The notes under the pieces were generated by a model. The model had not been told where the DNA came from. It worked only from the letters and a program-made list of their open reading frames with translations, and searched no databases. Source: Planctomycetota bacterium (GTDB lineage Bacteria > Planctomycetota > B15-G4). Taken from it: a stretch of DNA of 64,000 nucleotides. Each line of letters begins with the position of its first letter. The first letter of the stretch is position 1. Made by a program: the position numbers and the translations under genes. The stretch spans positions 372,001-436,000 of the forward strand of contig BQJR01000003.1 in NCBI GenBank assembly GCA_021604805.1. Direction: 5' to 3'. Below, piece after piece: positions 25,993 through 35,869 of the stretch.

Positions 25993-26964
25993 ATGAAACT
26001 TCGCCACATCGTCCTCGCACTGAGCGCCGCGCTCACTGTCGGCTGCGCACAACTGAACATCGAGGACTTCGCCGTACCGCGAGGCGAGAACTCCGCGCGG
26101 CTCCCACTCGCCCTCGAGATCGACACGCGGAGCCTGTTGCTAGCGCTCGGCGAGGGTCACTATCAGCTCAGTGCGCGCGTGCCGCCGTACGTCGGGGAGC
26201 TGCTCGTCGACCAGAGCATCGAGCTGCGCAATGAACTCGCGGGGCGCACGGAGGCTGAGCTGCAACGCGACGTGGACGTGCAGCTCTTCGCGCGTTGGGT
26301 CAACGCCTCCAGCTTCATCTCCGCCGAGTCGGAGACCTGGACGGAACGCACCTTCTGGCGACCGACCCTCGACCCGAGTCTGATCGTGCGCAACACGGCG
26401 CTCGCCCGTGACGAACAGATCACCTTCACCACCACCTGGGTCGGCGCGCTCTACGAAGCTGGCCGTCGCAGCGCCCAGAACGTGTCAAGCGTTCGCGAGT
26501 TCGCCCTCCGCGAAGCCCCCGCCGTGAGCGACGCGCGCGCACTCATCCAGGCCGCCACCGCGCCGCTGCTCAGGCCAAGCGCGGCCGCGGGAACACTGCG
26601 CGTGCGCTTGGTGCGACGCAAAGACCATGAGGCGGAACGCGCGTGGCTCATCCCAAGCGTGCTCACACTCGGCGTGATCAACCTCTTCGGCGCGCCGCTC
26701 GGCTCGCAACACTGCGAGCTGGAGCTGAGCCTTGAGGTGCTGGACGCGCAGGGCGAGGTGCTCGAGAGCTACAGCGCGCGCGGTCAGGGCAGCGCCCACG
26801 CTGCCGCCTACTGGGGCTACGACACGAGCCTTCCCGGCACCGCAGGCAGCAGCGACGACCTGTCGCGGGCCGCCATCGCGCGTGCCACGGTCGATGCGCT
26901 GGAGCACGCGCTCGTCGAACTGCGGCAGGACATCCCCGGCCTGCGGGACGCGCTCCAGCCCTGA
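25993..26964 (+). CDS. Predicted lipoprotein of unknown function
   Basis: 323 residues from ATG with a typical lipoprotein signal: 'MKLRHIVLALSAALTVGC', Cys18 as the lipidation site. The mature part is about 305 residues without cysteines or known motifs. It is beta-rich in the middle ('GTLRVRLVRRKDHEAERAWL', 'CELELSLEVLDAQGEVLESY') and ends in a helix with Asp/Arg. The beta part with a one-turn 'GVINLFGAPLG' hydrophobic patch recalls small periplasmic assembly proteins, but I do not recognise the family. It is separated by 41 bases from the esterase gene and by 222 from the next ligase. Confidence 0.7.
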   Translation: MKLRHIVLALSAALTVGCAQLNIEDFAVPRGENSARLPLALEIDTRSLLLALGEGHYQLSARVPPYVGELLVDQSIELRNELAGRTEAELQRDVDVQLFARWVNASSFISAESETWTERTFWRPTLDPSLIVRNTALARDEQITFTTTWVGALYEAGRRSAQNVSSVREFALREAPAVSDARALIQAATAPLLRPSAAAGTLRVRLVRRKDHEAERAWLIPSVLTLGVINLFGAPLGSQHCELELSLEVLDAQGEVLESYSARGQGSAHAAAYWGYDTSLPGTAGSSDDLSRAAIARATVDALEHALVELRQDIPGLRDALQP

Positions 26965-27186
26965 GTGCTTGCGAGCTCGTAGACCGGCTCGCCAGTAACC
27001 CGACTGCCGGAGCGGCGCGCGGCCACGGCTGGCCCCTCGCGCGCTCTTCCGCCACAATGCCCGCTCGCCGGTGCGGGCTCCGGCGCCTCCCTCTCTTCCC
27101 CGCGCCGAAGCTCGGTGCCGGACGGCTCGGGTGCGCGCGTGGACCCCTCGCGCGGCGCGCTCGCCCTCCTCTCCCGGATCGCTCAC

Positions 27187-28449
27187 GTGCCCGCCATCAC
27201 TCGTCGTATCGGTCTCTCGCTCGGCGCCGACCTCTGTTGGCCGATGTGTTACGAGAAGTTGCTCGCTGACCTCGACCTGAGCATCGAGCTGGGTGGCGAC
27301 TCGCTGCGCTTCGAGTGCGAGCGCGTGACGATCGAGCCCTACGACCTGCAGCAACCCACGCGCTACGACGTGGTGCTCGACCGCGTCACGCACTGGTACG
27401 CCACGAGTCGCGAGTGGATCAAGAAGGCCATCCTGCTCGACGGCACCTACGTGCTGAACAACCCGTGGGCCATCCAGAGCATGGAGAAGCAGACCACGTA
27501 CTGCGCGATGATGCGCCTCGGTCTGCCGGTGCCGGCCACCTGGATGGTGCCGCCCAAGGAGTACGCCGAGAGCGACGACCTGCAACCCACGCTGCGACGC
27601 TACGCGCGCTTCTTCGACCTCGGGAAAGTCGGCGAGAAGCTCGGCTACCCGATGTTCATGAAGCCCTACGACGGCGGCGCCTGGAAGGGTGTCTCGCGCA
27701 TCGACGACGAAGCGTCCTTGCGCGCGGCCTACGAACAGAGCGGCCGCAGCCTGATGCACCTGCAGAAGGCCGTGGATCCCTTCGAGGCCTTCATCCGCTG
27801 CATCGGTGTGGGGCCGCAGCTGCGCCCCGTGCTCTACGACCCGAGCGCGCCGCTGCACGATCGCTACCAGACAACGCCCGCCGAGCTGAGCGACGACAGC
27901 CGCGCGCTGATCGAGAACATGACGCTCACGATCAACGCCTTCTTCGGCTGGGACTTCAACTCCTGCGAAGCGCTGCTGAAGGACGACGTCTGGCAACCGA
28001 TCGACTTCGCCAACGCTTGCCCCGACAGCCAGGTCACGAGCCTGCACCAACACTTCCCGTGGCTCGTGCTCGCCAAGCTGCGTTGGTCGCTCTACTGCGC
28101 CGCCACCAAGCGCACGATGCGCACCAGCCTCGACTGGGACGGCTTCTTCAAGCTGGCCGACGAAACCGAGGGCGCGCCGCTCGCCGAGCGCATGCAAGCC
28201 TACGGCGACCTCGCGCGCGAGCGCTTGGCCGCGGCCGACTTCCAGTCCTTCTGCGACACGCATCTCACGGGACTCAACGCGCTGGCCGACGAGTACTTCC
28301 AGTCGCCGCACGCGCGCGACGCGATCCAGCAGAAGGTCACGGCGCTCTTCCCCGAGCACGAGATCGAAGAGTTCACCGAGCTGTTCTGGCAACGCATCCA
28401 GAACTGGCGCACGCAGGAACTCGCGCCGCAGCTCGAAGCCGGCGCCTGA
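27187..28449 (+). CDS. ATP-grasp ligase of a distinct, RimK-like type
   Basis: 420 residues if the GTG at 27187 is used; a GTG at 27115 in the same frame would add 24 residues, and neither has a clear ribosome binding site. Motifs are 'YDVVLDRVTHWYATSREW', 'LNNPWAIQSMEKQTTYCAM' (as in RimK-type ligases), 'GYPMFMKPYDGGAWKGVSRI' (ATP-binding lysine and glycine loop) and 'WQPIDFANACPDSQ' near the metal site. It is not closely related to the three other ATP-grasp ligases here, but the chemistry (acyl-phosphate plus amine) should be the same. It is followed after about 100 bases by an esterase gene. Confidence 0.82.
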   Translation: MPAITRRIGLSLGADLCWPMCYEKLLADLDLSIELGGDSLRFECERVTIEPYDLQQPTRYDVVLDRVTHWYATSREWIKKAILLDGTYVLNNPWAIQSMEKQTTYCAMMRLGLPVPATWMVPPKEYAESDDLQPTLRRYARFFDLGKVGEKLGYPMFMKPYDGGAWKGVSRIDDEASLRAAYEQSGRSLMHLQKAVDPFEAFIRCIGVGPQLRPVLYDPSAPLHDRYQTTPAELSDDSRALIENMTLTINAFFGWDFNSCEALLKDDVWQPIDFANACPDSQVTSLHQHFPWLVLAKLRWSLYCAATKRTMRTSLDWDGFFKLADETEGAPLAERMQAYGDLARERLAAADFQSFCDTHLTGLNALADEYFQSPHARDAIQQKVTALFPEHEIEEFTELFWQRIQNWRTQELAPQLEAGA

Positions 28450-28548
28450 CGCGTCGCGCGCGACGCGCCCTCGACACACTGCTCGCGACTCAAGCTTTGC
28501 GGCAGCCCCACCCTCCCCCGCAGCACGCACGACCCAAGGAGCAGCACC

Positions 28549-29307
28549 GTGGACAACAAGACCACCAGTCGTTGGCACAGTCAGCGCACCGGCCAAGAGA
28601 TGATGTGCGCGCGCTGGGGCGACTACGGCCAACCGGTGCTGATCTTCCCCACCGCCGGCGGTGACGCCGAAGAGATCGAGCGCATGCTCATGATCAAGGT
28701 GCTCGCGCCGTTGATCGAGGGCGGCAAGATCAAGGTCTACTCGATCGACAGCGTGGCGGCGCGCGTGTGGGGCGACACCTCGGTGGACCCGCGGTACAAG
28801 ACCAAGCTGCAGAACGGCTTCCAGGAGTACGTGTATCACGAGGTCGTGCCCGCGATCCGCAACGACTGCAACGACGACACGATCGAGATCGTGGTGGCCG
28901 GCGCGTCGATCGGGGCCTTCAACGCCATGGGCATGTTGTGCCGTCACCCCGACGCGTTCAGTCGCGCGATCTGCATGAGCGGTAGCTACGACATCAACCG
29001 CTTCATCAAGGACCCCGACGGCGAACCCTTGCGCGGCGGCGACAGCGACTTCTACTTCTCGTCGCCGCTGCACTTCGTGCCGAACCTGCCCGAGGGTGTG
29101 CAGCTCGACACGCTGCGTCGGCGCTTCGTGCAGCTCTGTCACGGCGGCGGTCAGTGGGAAGACCCGAACCAGGACTGGACCATGGCCAAGCTGCTCGGCG
29201 CCAAGGGCGTGCCGAACAACGTGGAAGCCTGGGGCGAAGGCTACGACCACGACTGGCCCACGTGGCGCGCGATGTTGCCCAAGTACCTCGGCGCGCTCAG
29301 CGACTGA
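28549..29307 (+). CDS. Esterase D/enterochelin-esterase-type serine hydrolase, stand-alone
   Basis: 252 residues from GTG, with AAGGAG 7 bases upstream. It is an alpha/beta hydrolase of the putative esterase family: N-terminal 'VLIFPTAGGDAEEIERM', nucleophile elbow 'VVAGASIGAFNAMGM' (Gly-x-Ser-x-Gly), and C-terminal 'EGYDHDWPTWRAMLPKYL', where His is the likely catalytic base. It lacks the N-terminal sandwich domain of the esterase at 24789. A cytosolic hydrolase acting on an ester or thioester intermediate of the ligase cluster is plausible. It is the last plus-strand gene before a convergent exporter gene 41 bases away. Confidence 0.82.
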   Translation: MDNKTTSRWHSQRTGQEMMCARWGDYGQPVLIFPTAGGDAEEIERMLMIKVLAPLIEGGKIKVYSIDSVAARVWGDTSVDPRYKTKLQNGFQEYVYHEVVPAIRNDCNDDTIEIVVAGASIGAFNAMGMLCRHPDAFSRAICMSGSYDINRFIKDPDGEPLRGGDSDFYFSSPLHFVPNLPEGVQLDTLRRRFVQLCHGGGQWEDPNQDWTMAKLLGAKGVPNNVEAWGEGYDHDWPTWRAMLPKYLGALSD

Positions 29308-29347
29308 AGCCCACCCGGTGCGGGCGCCGCAGGGCCGGTCGCAGCGC

Positions 29348-31708
29348 TCAGTCGATCGTGGCGTCGTGCGGGGCAGACGATCCCGCGCGCGACACCAAGG
29401 CCGGCAGCAGCAACATCACACCCGCAAGCGAGACGGCCAGGGCCAACGCCGCCGCCATGCCGAAGTGCGCCACGGGTGGGAAGTCGCTGAAGGACAGCAG
29501 CCCGAGGCCTGAGAGCAAGATCGCCGTGGTGGTGCCCAGCGGGCGCAACTTGCGCTGCAAGGTGAGTTCGAGCGCGCGCGACGGGCTCTCGGGATGCAAG
29601 CGCAGCTCGCGCGCGTAGAAGGCGAGCAAGTGGATCGAATCGTCGACGGCGACACCGAGCACCACCGCGCCGACCATGATCGTGACCGAGTTGAGCGGGA
29701 GCCCGGCCCAACCGAAGAGCGCGAGGATCGAAAGCATCGCCGGCAAGTTCACGAGCAGGGCCAACGACGCGCGTCGGAACGAACGCCAGAGCAACATGAG
29801 CGCGAGCAACACGAGCGCACCGCCCGTGGCCAAGCTCAGCAACTGACTGCGCACCAGGCGTTGGTCGGCCTCGATGAGTGAGTGCACGCCCTCGCGCGCG
29901 ATCAGCTCCACGCCCTCGGGTTGGTGCTCGCGCGCGTAGCTCATGAGGTCGTCGAGCAGGGCGATGTAGCGCTCGCCGGGCATGTCGCGGGTGCGCACGA
30001 TGAAGCGCGTGACGCGCTTCTCCTCGTCGACCAGGAGATCGGTGAGCGGGTAGTCGCGGCCTTGCACGGCGGCGGCGAAGGTGGCCAAGAGCAGGTCGCT
30101 CTCGGGCAAGTGGTACGCGCGCGGGTCGTCGCGGTTGAAGATGCGGTTCACGGCCGAGAGCAGCTCGGCGAAGGAGTACACGTTGGTCACGTGGGGCACT
30201 TGGGTGGCGTGCGCGGCGAGCCGTCGCATGAACTCGAGCGCGGGGCGTTGGAAGGCGCCGCCGGGTCGACCGGAATCCACCTCGAGCATGAAGGTGTTGA
30301 GGCCGCCGAGCTCTTCGTCGAGCACACGCAGCGCGGCGCGTGAGGCGCCGTCGGGGTTCAAGTGTTCGGCGGCGCGGACGTCGGCGCGGATCGACAGGGC
30401 GCCGGGGAGCAAGACGAGCACGAAGGCCGCGCCGAGCACGAGCACGAGTTTGCGGCGACGGGTGAGGCGTCGCGCGAGCGCGCTCCCCAGGCGCGCTTCC
30501 ACGCGGCTCAAGCCGTCTTGCTGGGTGCGTGCGGGTGAGCCGGGGAGTTGGGCGATCAGCAGCGCCAGACCGAACACGAGCACGAAGATCAGCGCCACGG
30601 CGATCGCGCCGTTGAGGCCGAAGTCGGCCACGACCTGCAGCTCGCAGACCTGCAGCGCGAGCAAGCCCAACACCGAAGTGAACGCCGCAGTGAACGACGG
30701 CCCGAACACCGACGCCAAGGCCGCGCGCACCGCAGGCCCCCAACCCGCGCCCGCCGCGCGCTGTCGCTGCACCGACGCGAGCAAGTGCGTGAGGAAGGTG
30801 AGTTGCAGACCCAGCACGAGCGGGAACAATATCGCCGAGTAGAGGTTGAGGCCCGCGTCCCCCGCCCCGAGCACGGCCGCCAACACGCCCGCGCCCAAGC
30901 CTTGCAACACGAGCACCGCCACGATCAACACCGGCGATCGGAAGGCGAGCACGAGGATCAGCAAGACCAAGCCCGCCACCAAGCTGAGCATCACGCGCAG
31001 ATCGCCTTGCACGGTTTCGAGCACCTCGGCTTCGAGCAACGGGAAGCCGAAGAGCAGGATCCCGTTCGTGCGCGCGCGGAAGGGTTCCACGGCGGCGCGC
31101 AGGTCTTCGCGCAACTGCAGCCGCGCGGCTTGGTCGGGCAGCGGGCGATCCACGGGCAGCAAGATGTTCGCGGTGTGGCCGTCGGCGGAGACGAGCAGAT
31201 CGCGCGCGCCCGGCCACCACTCGCTGAAGGTGCGCACGGCGTCCCAGTCCACGCCACCGGCTTCGGTTTCGGCCCAGCCGCGTGAGGTCGTCCAGGGTCC
31301 CCACACCGAGCGGTCGCGGCCCAGCGTGGCGCGCGGCATCACGCGTTGGTGCTCGATGAGATCGCGCGGGTCGAGACGGAAGCCTTCGCTGCGCACCGGA
31401 CGGATGCTGTGCACGAGGCTCACGACTTCGGTGGCGCCGGGGATCTCGAGCAGCGCGTCGCCGAGCTCGGTGAGCAGGGCTTGGCCTTCGGGCGAGTACA
31501 CGTCGTGGTGCTCGATGAGCACCGTGAGCAAGGCCTTGTCGTCGACCACGCGACGCACTTGCCCGAAGGAGGCCGCGCTGCGACGGTCGCCCGAGAGCAG
31601 CACCTTGAGCGAGGCGTCGAAGCGCAAGCTGTCGAAGGCGCGCCAGCCCAGGAAGCCGAGGCCAGCCACGACGAGCAAGAGCAGCAACGAGGTGAGCGAA
31701 CGAGGCAT
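29348..31708 (-). CDS. RND/MMPL-family membrane exporter
   Basis: 786 residues from ATG. Twelve membrane helices are arranged as two repeats of 1+5, each preceded by a large extracytoplasmic domain. Helix clusters lie at about residues 245-390 ('VMLSLVAGLVLLILVLAF', 'LYSAILFPLVLGLQLTFLTH') and 610-780 ('VTIMVGAVVLGVAVDDSIHL', which carries the RND Gly-x-x-x-Asp motif). It is a proton-driven exporter of lipids, hopanoids or hydrophobic products, judging by the MMPL/HpnN-like form. It converges on the esterase/ligase operon with a 40-base gap, so it may export that product, but the gap alone is weak evidence. Confidence 0.87.
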   Translation of the reverse strand: MPRSLTSLLLLLVVAGLGFLGWRAFDSLRFDASLKVLLSGDRRSAASFGQVRRVVDDKALLTVLIEHHDVYSPEGQALLTELGDALLEIPGATEVVSLVHSIRPVRSEGFRLDPRDLIEHQRVMPRATLGRDRSVWGPWTTSRGWAETEAGGVDWDAVRTFSEWWPGARDLLVSADGHTANILLPVDRPLPDQAARLQLREDLRAAVEPFRARTNGILLFGFPLLEAEVLETVQGDLRVMLSLVAGLVLLILVLAFRSPVLIVAVLVLQGLGAGVLAAVLGAGDAGLNLYSAILFPLVLGLQLTFLTHLLASVQRQRAAGAGWGPAVRAALASVFGPSFTAAFTSVLGLLALQVCELQVVADFGLNGAIAVALIFVLVFGLALLIAQLPGSPARTQQDGLSRVEARLGSALARRLTRRRKLVLVLGAAFVLVLLPGALSIRADVRAAEHLNPDGASRAALRVLDEELGGLNTFMLEVDSGRPGGAFQRPALEFMRRLAAHATQVPHVTNVYSFAELLSAVNRIFNRDDPRAYHLPESDLLLATFAAAVQGRDYPLTDLLVDEEKRVTRFIVRTRDMPGERYIALLDDLMSYAREHQPEGVELIAREGVHSLIEADQRLVRSQLLSLATGGALVLLALMLLWRSFRRASLALLVNLPAMLSILALFGWAGLPLNSVTIMVGAVVLGVAVDDSIHLLAFYARELRLHPESPSRALELTLQRKLRPLGTTTAILLSGLGLLSFSDFPPVAHFGMAAALALAVSLAGVMLLLPALVSRAGSSAPHDATID

Positions 31709-31899
31709 GAGCGGCCAGCGGGGTCGAGGTGCGCTGCATGATGGGCATCTGCGCGCCGTGAACCAACCCGGCCTCGCTCACGCCATGCCTGCGCTCCGGC
31801 GCGCTCGGCGCCGGGAGCCTGCGGCCAACGCCGGCCTGCTCGCCGCTGAGGTGCTGACCTCGGCGGGCAGCCTGGACCGTGCGCGCGAGCCCTCGAGCC

Positions 31900-33243
31900 T
31901 CAGGCGCTGGCGAGCGCTGTCACCCGTTCGGCCCAGGCGCGCATCGCGTCGAGCGCGCGCGCCGCTTGCGCCTCGCGACGTTCCTTCTTGTTCTTGATGC
32001 GCGTCTGGAGCGGCGGCAGCAACCCGAAGTTCGCGTTCATCGGCTGGAAGTGCTTCGGGTCGGCGGTGCGCATCCAGTGCATCAGTCCGCCGATCATCGA
32101 CTCCTGCGGCGGCGGCTCGAAGTCGCGGCCGTCGAGCTGCGCGAGTGTGGCCAGTGCAGCCATCAGGCCGATCGCCGTGCTCTCGGCGTAGCCTTCCACG
32201 CCCGTGATCTGTCCCGCGAAGCGCAAACCTGGTCGCGCGTGCAGTGAGAGGTCGGGCGCCAGCAAGCGCGGGCTGCACAGGAAGGTGTTGCGATGCAGGG
32301 AGCCGAGGCGCACGAACTCGGCGTCGGCCATGCCGGGCAGCGTGCGGAAGATGCGTTTCTGTTCGGGCCAGCGCAGCTTGGTCTGGAAGCCGACGAGGTT
32401 GTAGAGCTGACCGTGGACATCCTCGCGACGCAGCTGCACGACCGCGTGCGGGATCTGTCCGGTGCGCGGGTCGGGCAAACCCACCGGACGCAACGGACCG
32501 AAAGCCAAGGTGCGACGTCCGCGCGAGGCCATCACCTCGAGCGGCATGCAGCCTTCGAAGACCGCGGCCTCTTCGAAGTCCTTGGGCTCGACCATGTCGC
32601 CGGCGAGCAAGTTGTCGATGAAGCCTTCGTAGTCGCTCTCGCTGAGCGGCAAGTTCAGGAAGTCGGGGGTGCCCTTGTCGTAGCGACTCGCGGCGTAGGC
32701 CACCTCGTGATCGATCGACTCGGCGGTGACGATCGGCGCGATGGCGTCGTAGAAGAACAGGCTCTCGCTCTCGGTGAGCGCGGCGATGTCCTTGGCGAGC
32801 GCGTCGCTGGTGAGCGGGCCCGTGGCGCAGATCACGGGGCCGCTCTCGGGGAGACGCGCCGCCTCCTCGCGCATCAGCTCCACGTTCGGCAGCAAAGCCA
32901 CACGCTCGGCGACAGCTTCCGCGAAACGCTCACGATCGACCGCGAGCGAAGAGCCCGCCGGCACCGCCGCCTGCTTCGCGCTCTCCACGATCAGGCTGTC
33001 GAGCAGCCCGAGCTCCGCCAGCAACAAGCCCTTGCCCGTGGTGTGTCCCGTGCCGCCCAGCGAGTTGCTGCAGACGAGCTCGGCGAGGTCACCGGTTTGG
33101 TGCGCGGGCGTGCCACGCACCGGGCGCATCTCGAACAAGCGCACGTGCACGCCGGCACGCGACAGCACGCGCGCGGCTTCGGTGCCCGCGAGGCCGCCAC
33201 CGATCACGGTGACGCAGCGCGAGCTGTCGGGGAGCGCAGACAT
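31900..33243 (-). CDS. trmFO: Methylenetetrahydrofolate-tRNA-(uracil-5-)-methyltransferase TrmFO
   Basis: 447 residues from ATG. A folate- and FAD-dependent enzyme that forms 5-methyluridine at position 54 in the tRNA T-loop, using methylenetetrahydrofolate as carbon donor. The FAD-binding 'VTVIGGGLAGTEAARVL' opens the protein. 'LFEMRPVRGTPAHQTGDLAE', 'LVCSNSLGGTGHTTGKGLL' and 'ITGVEGYAESTAIGLMAAL' are family signatures. The catalytic cysteine is expected in 'CSNSLGG' or further down. Length matches the family. It is flanked by unrelated genes on the same strand and is a normal housekeeping gene. Confidence 0.96.
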   Translation of the reverse strand: MSALPDSSRCVTVIGGGLAGTEAARVLSRAGVHVRLFEMRPVRGTPAHQTGDLAELVCSNSLGGTGHTTGKGLLLAELGLLDSLIVESAKQAAVPAGSSLAVDRERFAEAVAERVALLPNVELMREEAARLPESGPVICATGPLTSDALAKDIAALTESESLFFYDAIAPIVTAESIDHEVAYAASRYDKGTPDFLNLPLSESDYEGFIDNLLAGDMVEPKDFEEAAVFEGCMPLEVMASRGRRTLAFGPLRPVGLPDPRTGQIPHAVVQLRREDVHGQLYNLVGFQTKLRWPEQKRIFRTLPGMADAEFVRLGSLHRNTFLCSPRLLAPDLSLHARPGLRFAGQITGVEGYAESTAIGLMAALATLAQLDGRDFEPPPQESMIGGLMHWMRTADPKHFQPMNANFGLLPPLQTRIKNKKERREAQAARALDAMRAWAERVTALASA

Positions 33244-33373
33244 GACGACCTCGGGGAAAGGCGCGGAGTGTAACGCCTGAGCCGGTGTGGGGCTCGACGC
33301 AGCGCCGCGCGCTCCTCCGGCCTGCCCGCCCCCGCAACGCAGCCACGCGCGGTCGGCCGGGTCGCGTGGCGGT

Positions 33374-35869
33374 TCAGGCCGTGGCGCGACGCCCCGCGAG
33401 GAAGGCCAGCGCGTAGCACGCAGCCGCCACGCCGAAGGTGGTGGAGAAGCCGGCGCCGAGCGCGATCAGGATCGCGCCCACCGAGGCCACCACCGAGGCG
33501 CCGCCGTTCACGCCGAAGGCCCAGGGCACGAGCGGTGCAGCGCGACGGTCGAGCAAGGCGAGCCCGGAGGGGAAGGGCATCCCCATCACGAAGGCCAGCG
33601 GCGCCAAGAGCACCAGCGTGAGCGCCACGCGAACCGGCATCGACGCAGCCAGCGTGGCTTCGAAGAAGTTCGGCAGGAAGAACCACAGCAAGCCGAGCAA
33701 GAGCAGCACGCCGACCAACGCGCGGCGCAAGGTGCGCGCCGGGTCGGTGCTGCGTCCGGCGAAGGTGGCGCCCGCGCCGCTGCCCAACAAGAACGTCATC
33801 AACACCACCGCCATCGCGTAGCCAGGGTGACCGAGGTACAGCACGAAGCGCTGCATGACCACGATCTCCACCAGCATGTAGCCCGCGCCGAGTCCGCCGA
33901 AGTAGAGCACCCAGCGCAAAGCGCCCTGCACCTTGAGACCTTCGCGACGGAAGAGCAGCAGCGGCAGCAGCACGAGCAGCAACACCAAGCCCGTGGACTC
34001 GAGCAGCACCGTGCCGAGCACCATCAAGCCGATCGGCTTGGCGCCCACGAGGCTCGCGTAGGTGCCCGACTGCTCCTGCTCGCCGTCGCCGAAGAGGGTG
34101 CCCCACAAGTTGCGCCAGCGGTGGTAGCGGAAGAAGAAGGGGCTGTCGTTCGTGACCGGGTCGAGGTTGTAGACGTAGGCGTCGCGGAAGGCGGCGTCGG
34201 TGCCGGCGCTCACGGCGGCGAAGTAGTCGCGGGCCGGGCCTTCGCCTTCGAGGTACGGAGCGTGCAGCACGCGGAAGCGCGCGTCCTTGTCGGTGTAGCG
34301 CTTGTAGATGTTCACCTGTTCGGGCGAGAACGGCTTGGCCGACACGAGCATCTGCGCGTAGCCGAAGCCCTGGGTCCTGTCCTGGCGCGCAGCGTCCGGC
34401 GAGATCTCGTTGGGGACGTTGTTCGCGCCGCCTTCGCCCGGCGCGCCGATGGCGAGCAAGACCACGTGGTTCTCGGGGTTCTCCACGCCGCGCTTGCGCA
34501 GCGCCTCCACCGCGATGGCGCACAAGCGCAAGCTCTCGCGCGGCGGCTCGAAGCGGAAGCGCAGCACCGAGATGACGCCGTCGTCGCTGAGGTGATCGAG
34601 GAAGTCGTCGTAGGCCTCCACGGTGTAGAGGTACGACTCGGCCATCACGTAGCTGCCCGAGCTGAGCGCGGCATACGTGTCGGTGCCCGTCATCTGGATG
34701 ATGTCGAAGCGTTCGTCGGAGCGACGCAACCACGAGCGGCCTTCGTCGACGTGCACCTCCACCCCGGGCAGGTGGTAGCGGTCGTTCGTGACGTCGGCGA
34801 ACTCGTTGCGCATCAAGCCGGCGGTCGTGTGGTTGATCTCCACGCCGGTGAAGTCCACGCGCTCACCTTCGGGCAGGAAGGGCAGACGTTTCTCGGCCGC
34901 GGCTTGCAGGATGTCGATGCCGCCGCCGATGCCGATGGCCAAGACCTTGGGCGCCTTCTTGCCGTTGAACAGCAAGTAAGCGAGGCCCTCCTTCGAGAGG
35001 ATCGAGGTGTTCTTCTCGGCAGCCCCCATCACCAACTCGGTGGCCGCGTCGCCATCCTGGAAGATGCGTTTCGACTCACCGGGCTTCTCGGGATCGCCGA
35101 CGACGTCGAGCCGGCACAGCGGATCCCAGCGCGTAAGTTCGATCTCGAGGTGCGGGTTCTCGCGCAGCAAGTGCGCCATCGACTTGTACGGCGCCACGGG
35201 CACTTCGAAGAGCGCTTGCGGCGCGAAGCAGGCGATGATCAGCGCGCCCGCAGCGACCAGCCCCGCCGGGAAGACCAAGCGCCGCGCGCCCGCGGAACCG
35301 AGCGCGTAGAGCAGCGCGCCGAGCGCACCGAGCGCAGCGCAGAACATCACCGCGCCCTCGCCGCCGAAGCCGCGCAACACGGGGATGTACACCAGGCAGC
35401 CGAGCGCCGAGCCGGCCATGTTGACGCCGTACATGCGCCCGACCTTCTGTCCGGCGTCGGCCAGGGTGAGCGCGATGGCCAAGCCCGCGAAGAGCATCGG
35501 CAGCACGAGCACGGCGTAGTCGAGCGCGGCGCCCAGAATCCCTTCGGTGCTGTGTTGCTCGGCGCCGGCTTCCGCCGCCACGCGCGTGACCATCATGTAC
35601 GCGCCCGTGACCGACACGGAGAAGAGCAGCGCGAAGAGCGAGAGTCGCGAGCCCACGTTGCCCGTGCGCCACGACGGCCGGCAGGCGAGGATCGCGCCGC
35701 CCGCTGCGAAGCCCAGCATCGTGAACGTGACCACCAGGTACGTGAGGTGGTACCAGAGCATCATCGAGAAGATGCGCGTCTGCACGAGCTGCAGCAGCAA
35801 CACGGCGGCCGAGAGCAGCGCCACACCGAGCATGCGCCCGAGTTGGCCGGAGCGGGCGTCAGACGACAT
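33374..35869 (-). CDS. Membrane protein with central spermidine-synthase-like methyltransferase domain
   Basis: 831 residues from ATG. The N-terminal ~240 residues form about seven membrane helices (MFS-like). Then comes a soluble Rossmann domain with 'VLAIGIGGGIDILQAA' (SAM-type glycine loop), 'VDFTGVEINHTTAGLM' (acidic end of strand 2) and 'DIIQMTGTDTYAALSSGSYV', typical of polyamine-synthase-like folds. A second set of membrane helices follows from about residue 540. Such fused membrane proteins are common in Planctomycetota and related phyla and remain uncharacterised; they may transfer aminopropyl or methyl groups to an amine. It is divergent from the TlpA-like lipoprotein gene, with about 190 bases between. 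Confidence 0.8.
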   Translation of the reverse strand: MSSDARSGQLGRMLGVALLSAAVLLLQLVQTRIFSMMLWYHLTYLVVTFTMLGFAAGGAILACRPSWRTGNVGSRLSLFALLFSVSVTGAYMMVTRVAAEAGAEQHSTEGILGAALDYAVLVLPMLFAGLAIALTLADAGQKVGRMYGVNMAGSALGCLVYIPVLRGFGGEGAVMFCAALGALGALLYALGSAGARRLVFPAGLVAAGALIIACFAPQALFEVPVAPYKSMAHLLRENPHLEIELTRWDPLCRLDVVGDPEKPGESKRIFQDGDAATELVMGAAEKNTSILSKEGLAYLLFNGKKAPKVLAIGIGGGIDILQAAAEKRLPFLPEGERVDFTGVEINHTTAGLMRNEFADVTNDRYHLPGVEVHVDEGRSWLRRSDERFDIIQMTGTDTYAALSSGSYVMAESYLYTVEAYDDFLDHLSDDGVISVLRFRFEPPRESLRLCAIAVEALRKRGVENPENHVVLLAIGAPGEGGANNVPNEISPDAARQDRTQGFGYAQMLVSAKPFSPEQVNIYKRYTDKDARFRVLHAPYLEGEGPARDYFAAVSAGTDAAFRDAYVYNLDPVTNDSPFFFRYHRWRNLWGTLFGDGEQEQSGTYASLVGAKPIGLMVLGTVLLESTGLVLLLVLLPLLLFRREGLKVQGALRWVLYFGGLGAGYMLVEIVVMQRFVLYLGHPGYAMAVVLMTFLLGSGAGATFAGRSTDPARTLRRALVGVLLLLGLLWFFLPNFFEATLAASMPVRVALTLVLLAPLAFVMGMPFPSGLALLDRRAAPLVPWAFGVNGGASVVASVGAILIALGAGFSTTFGVAAACYALAFLAGRRATA

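Noticed and set aside
26485..29250. 921-codon minus-strand open frame
   Set aside because: It is antisense to the lipoprotein, RimK-like ligase and esterase genes. Its translation is dominated by His, Val, Ala, Gly and Arg without motifs, as expected from the GC-rich complement of real genes.
29241..31781. 846-codon minus-strand open frame overlapping the RND exporter
   Set aside because: It is in another frame of the same strand as the exporter, very Arg-rich, and has no membrane segments; the exporter frame has all family features.
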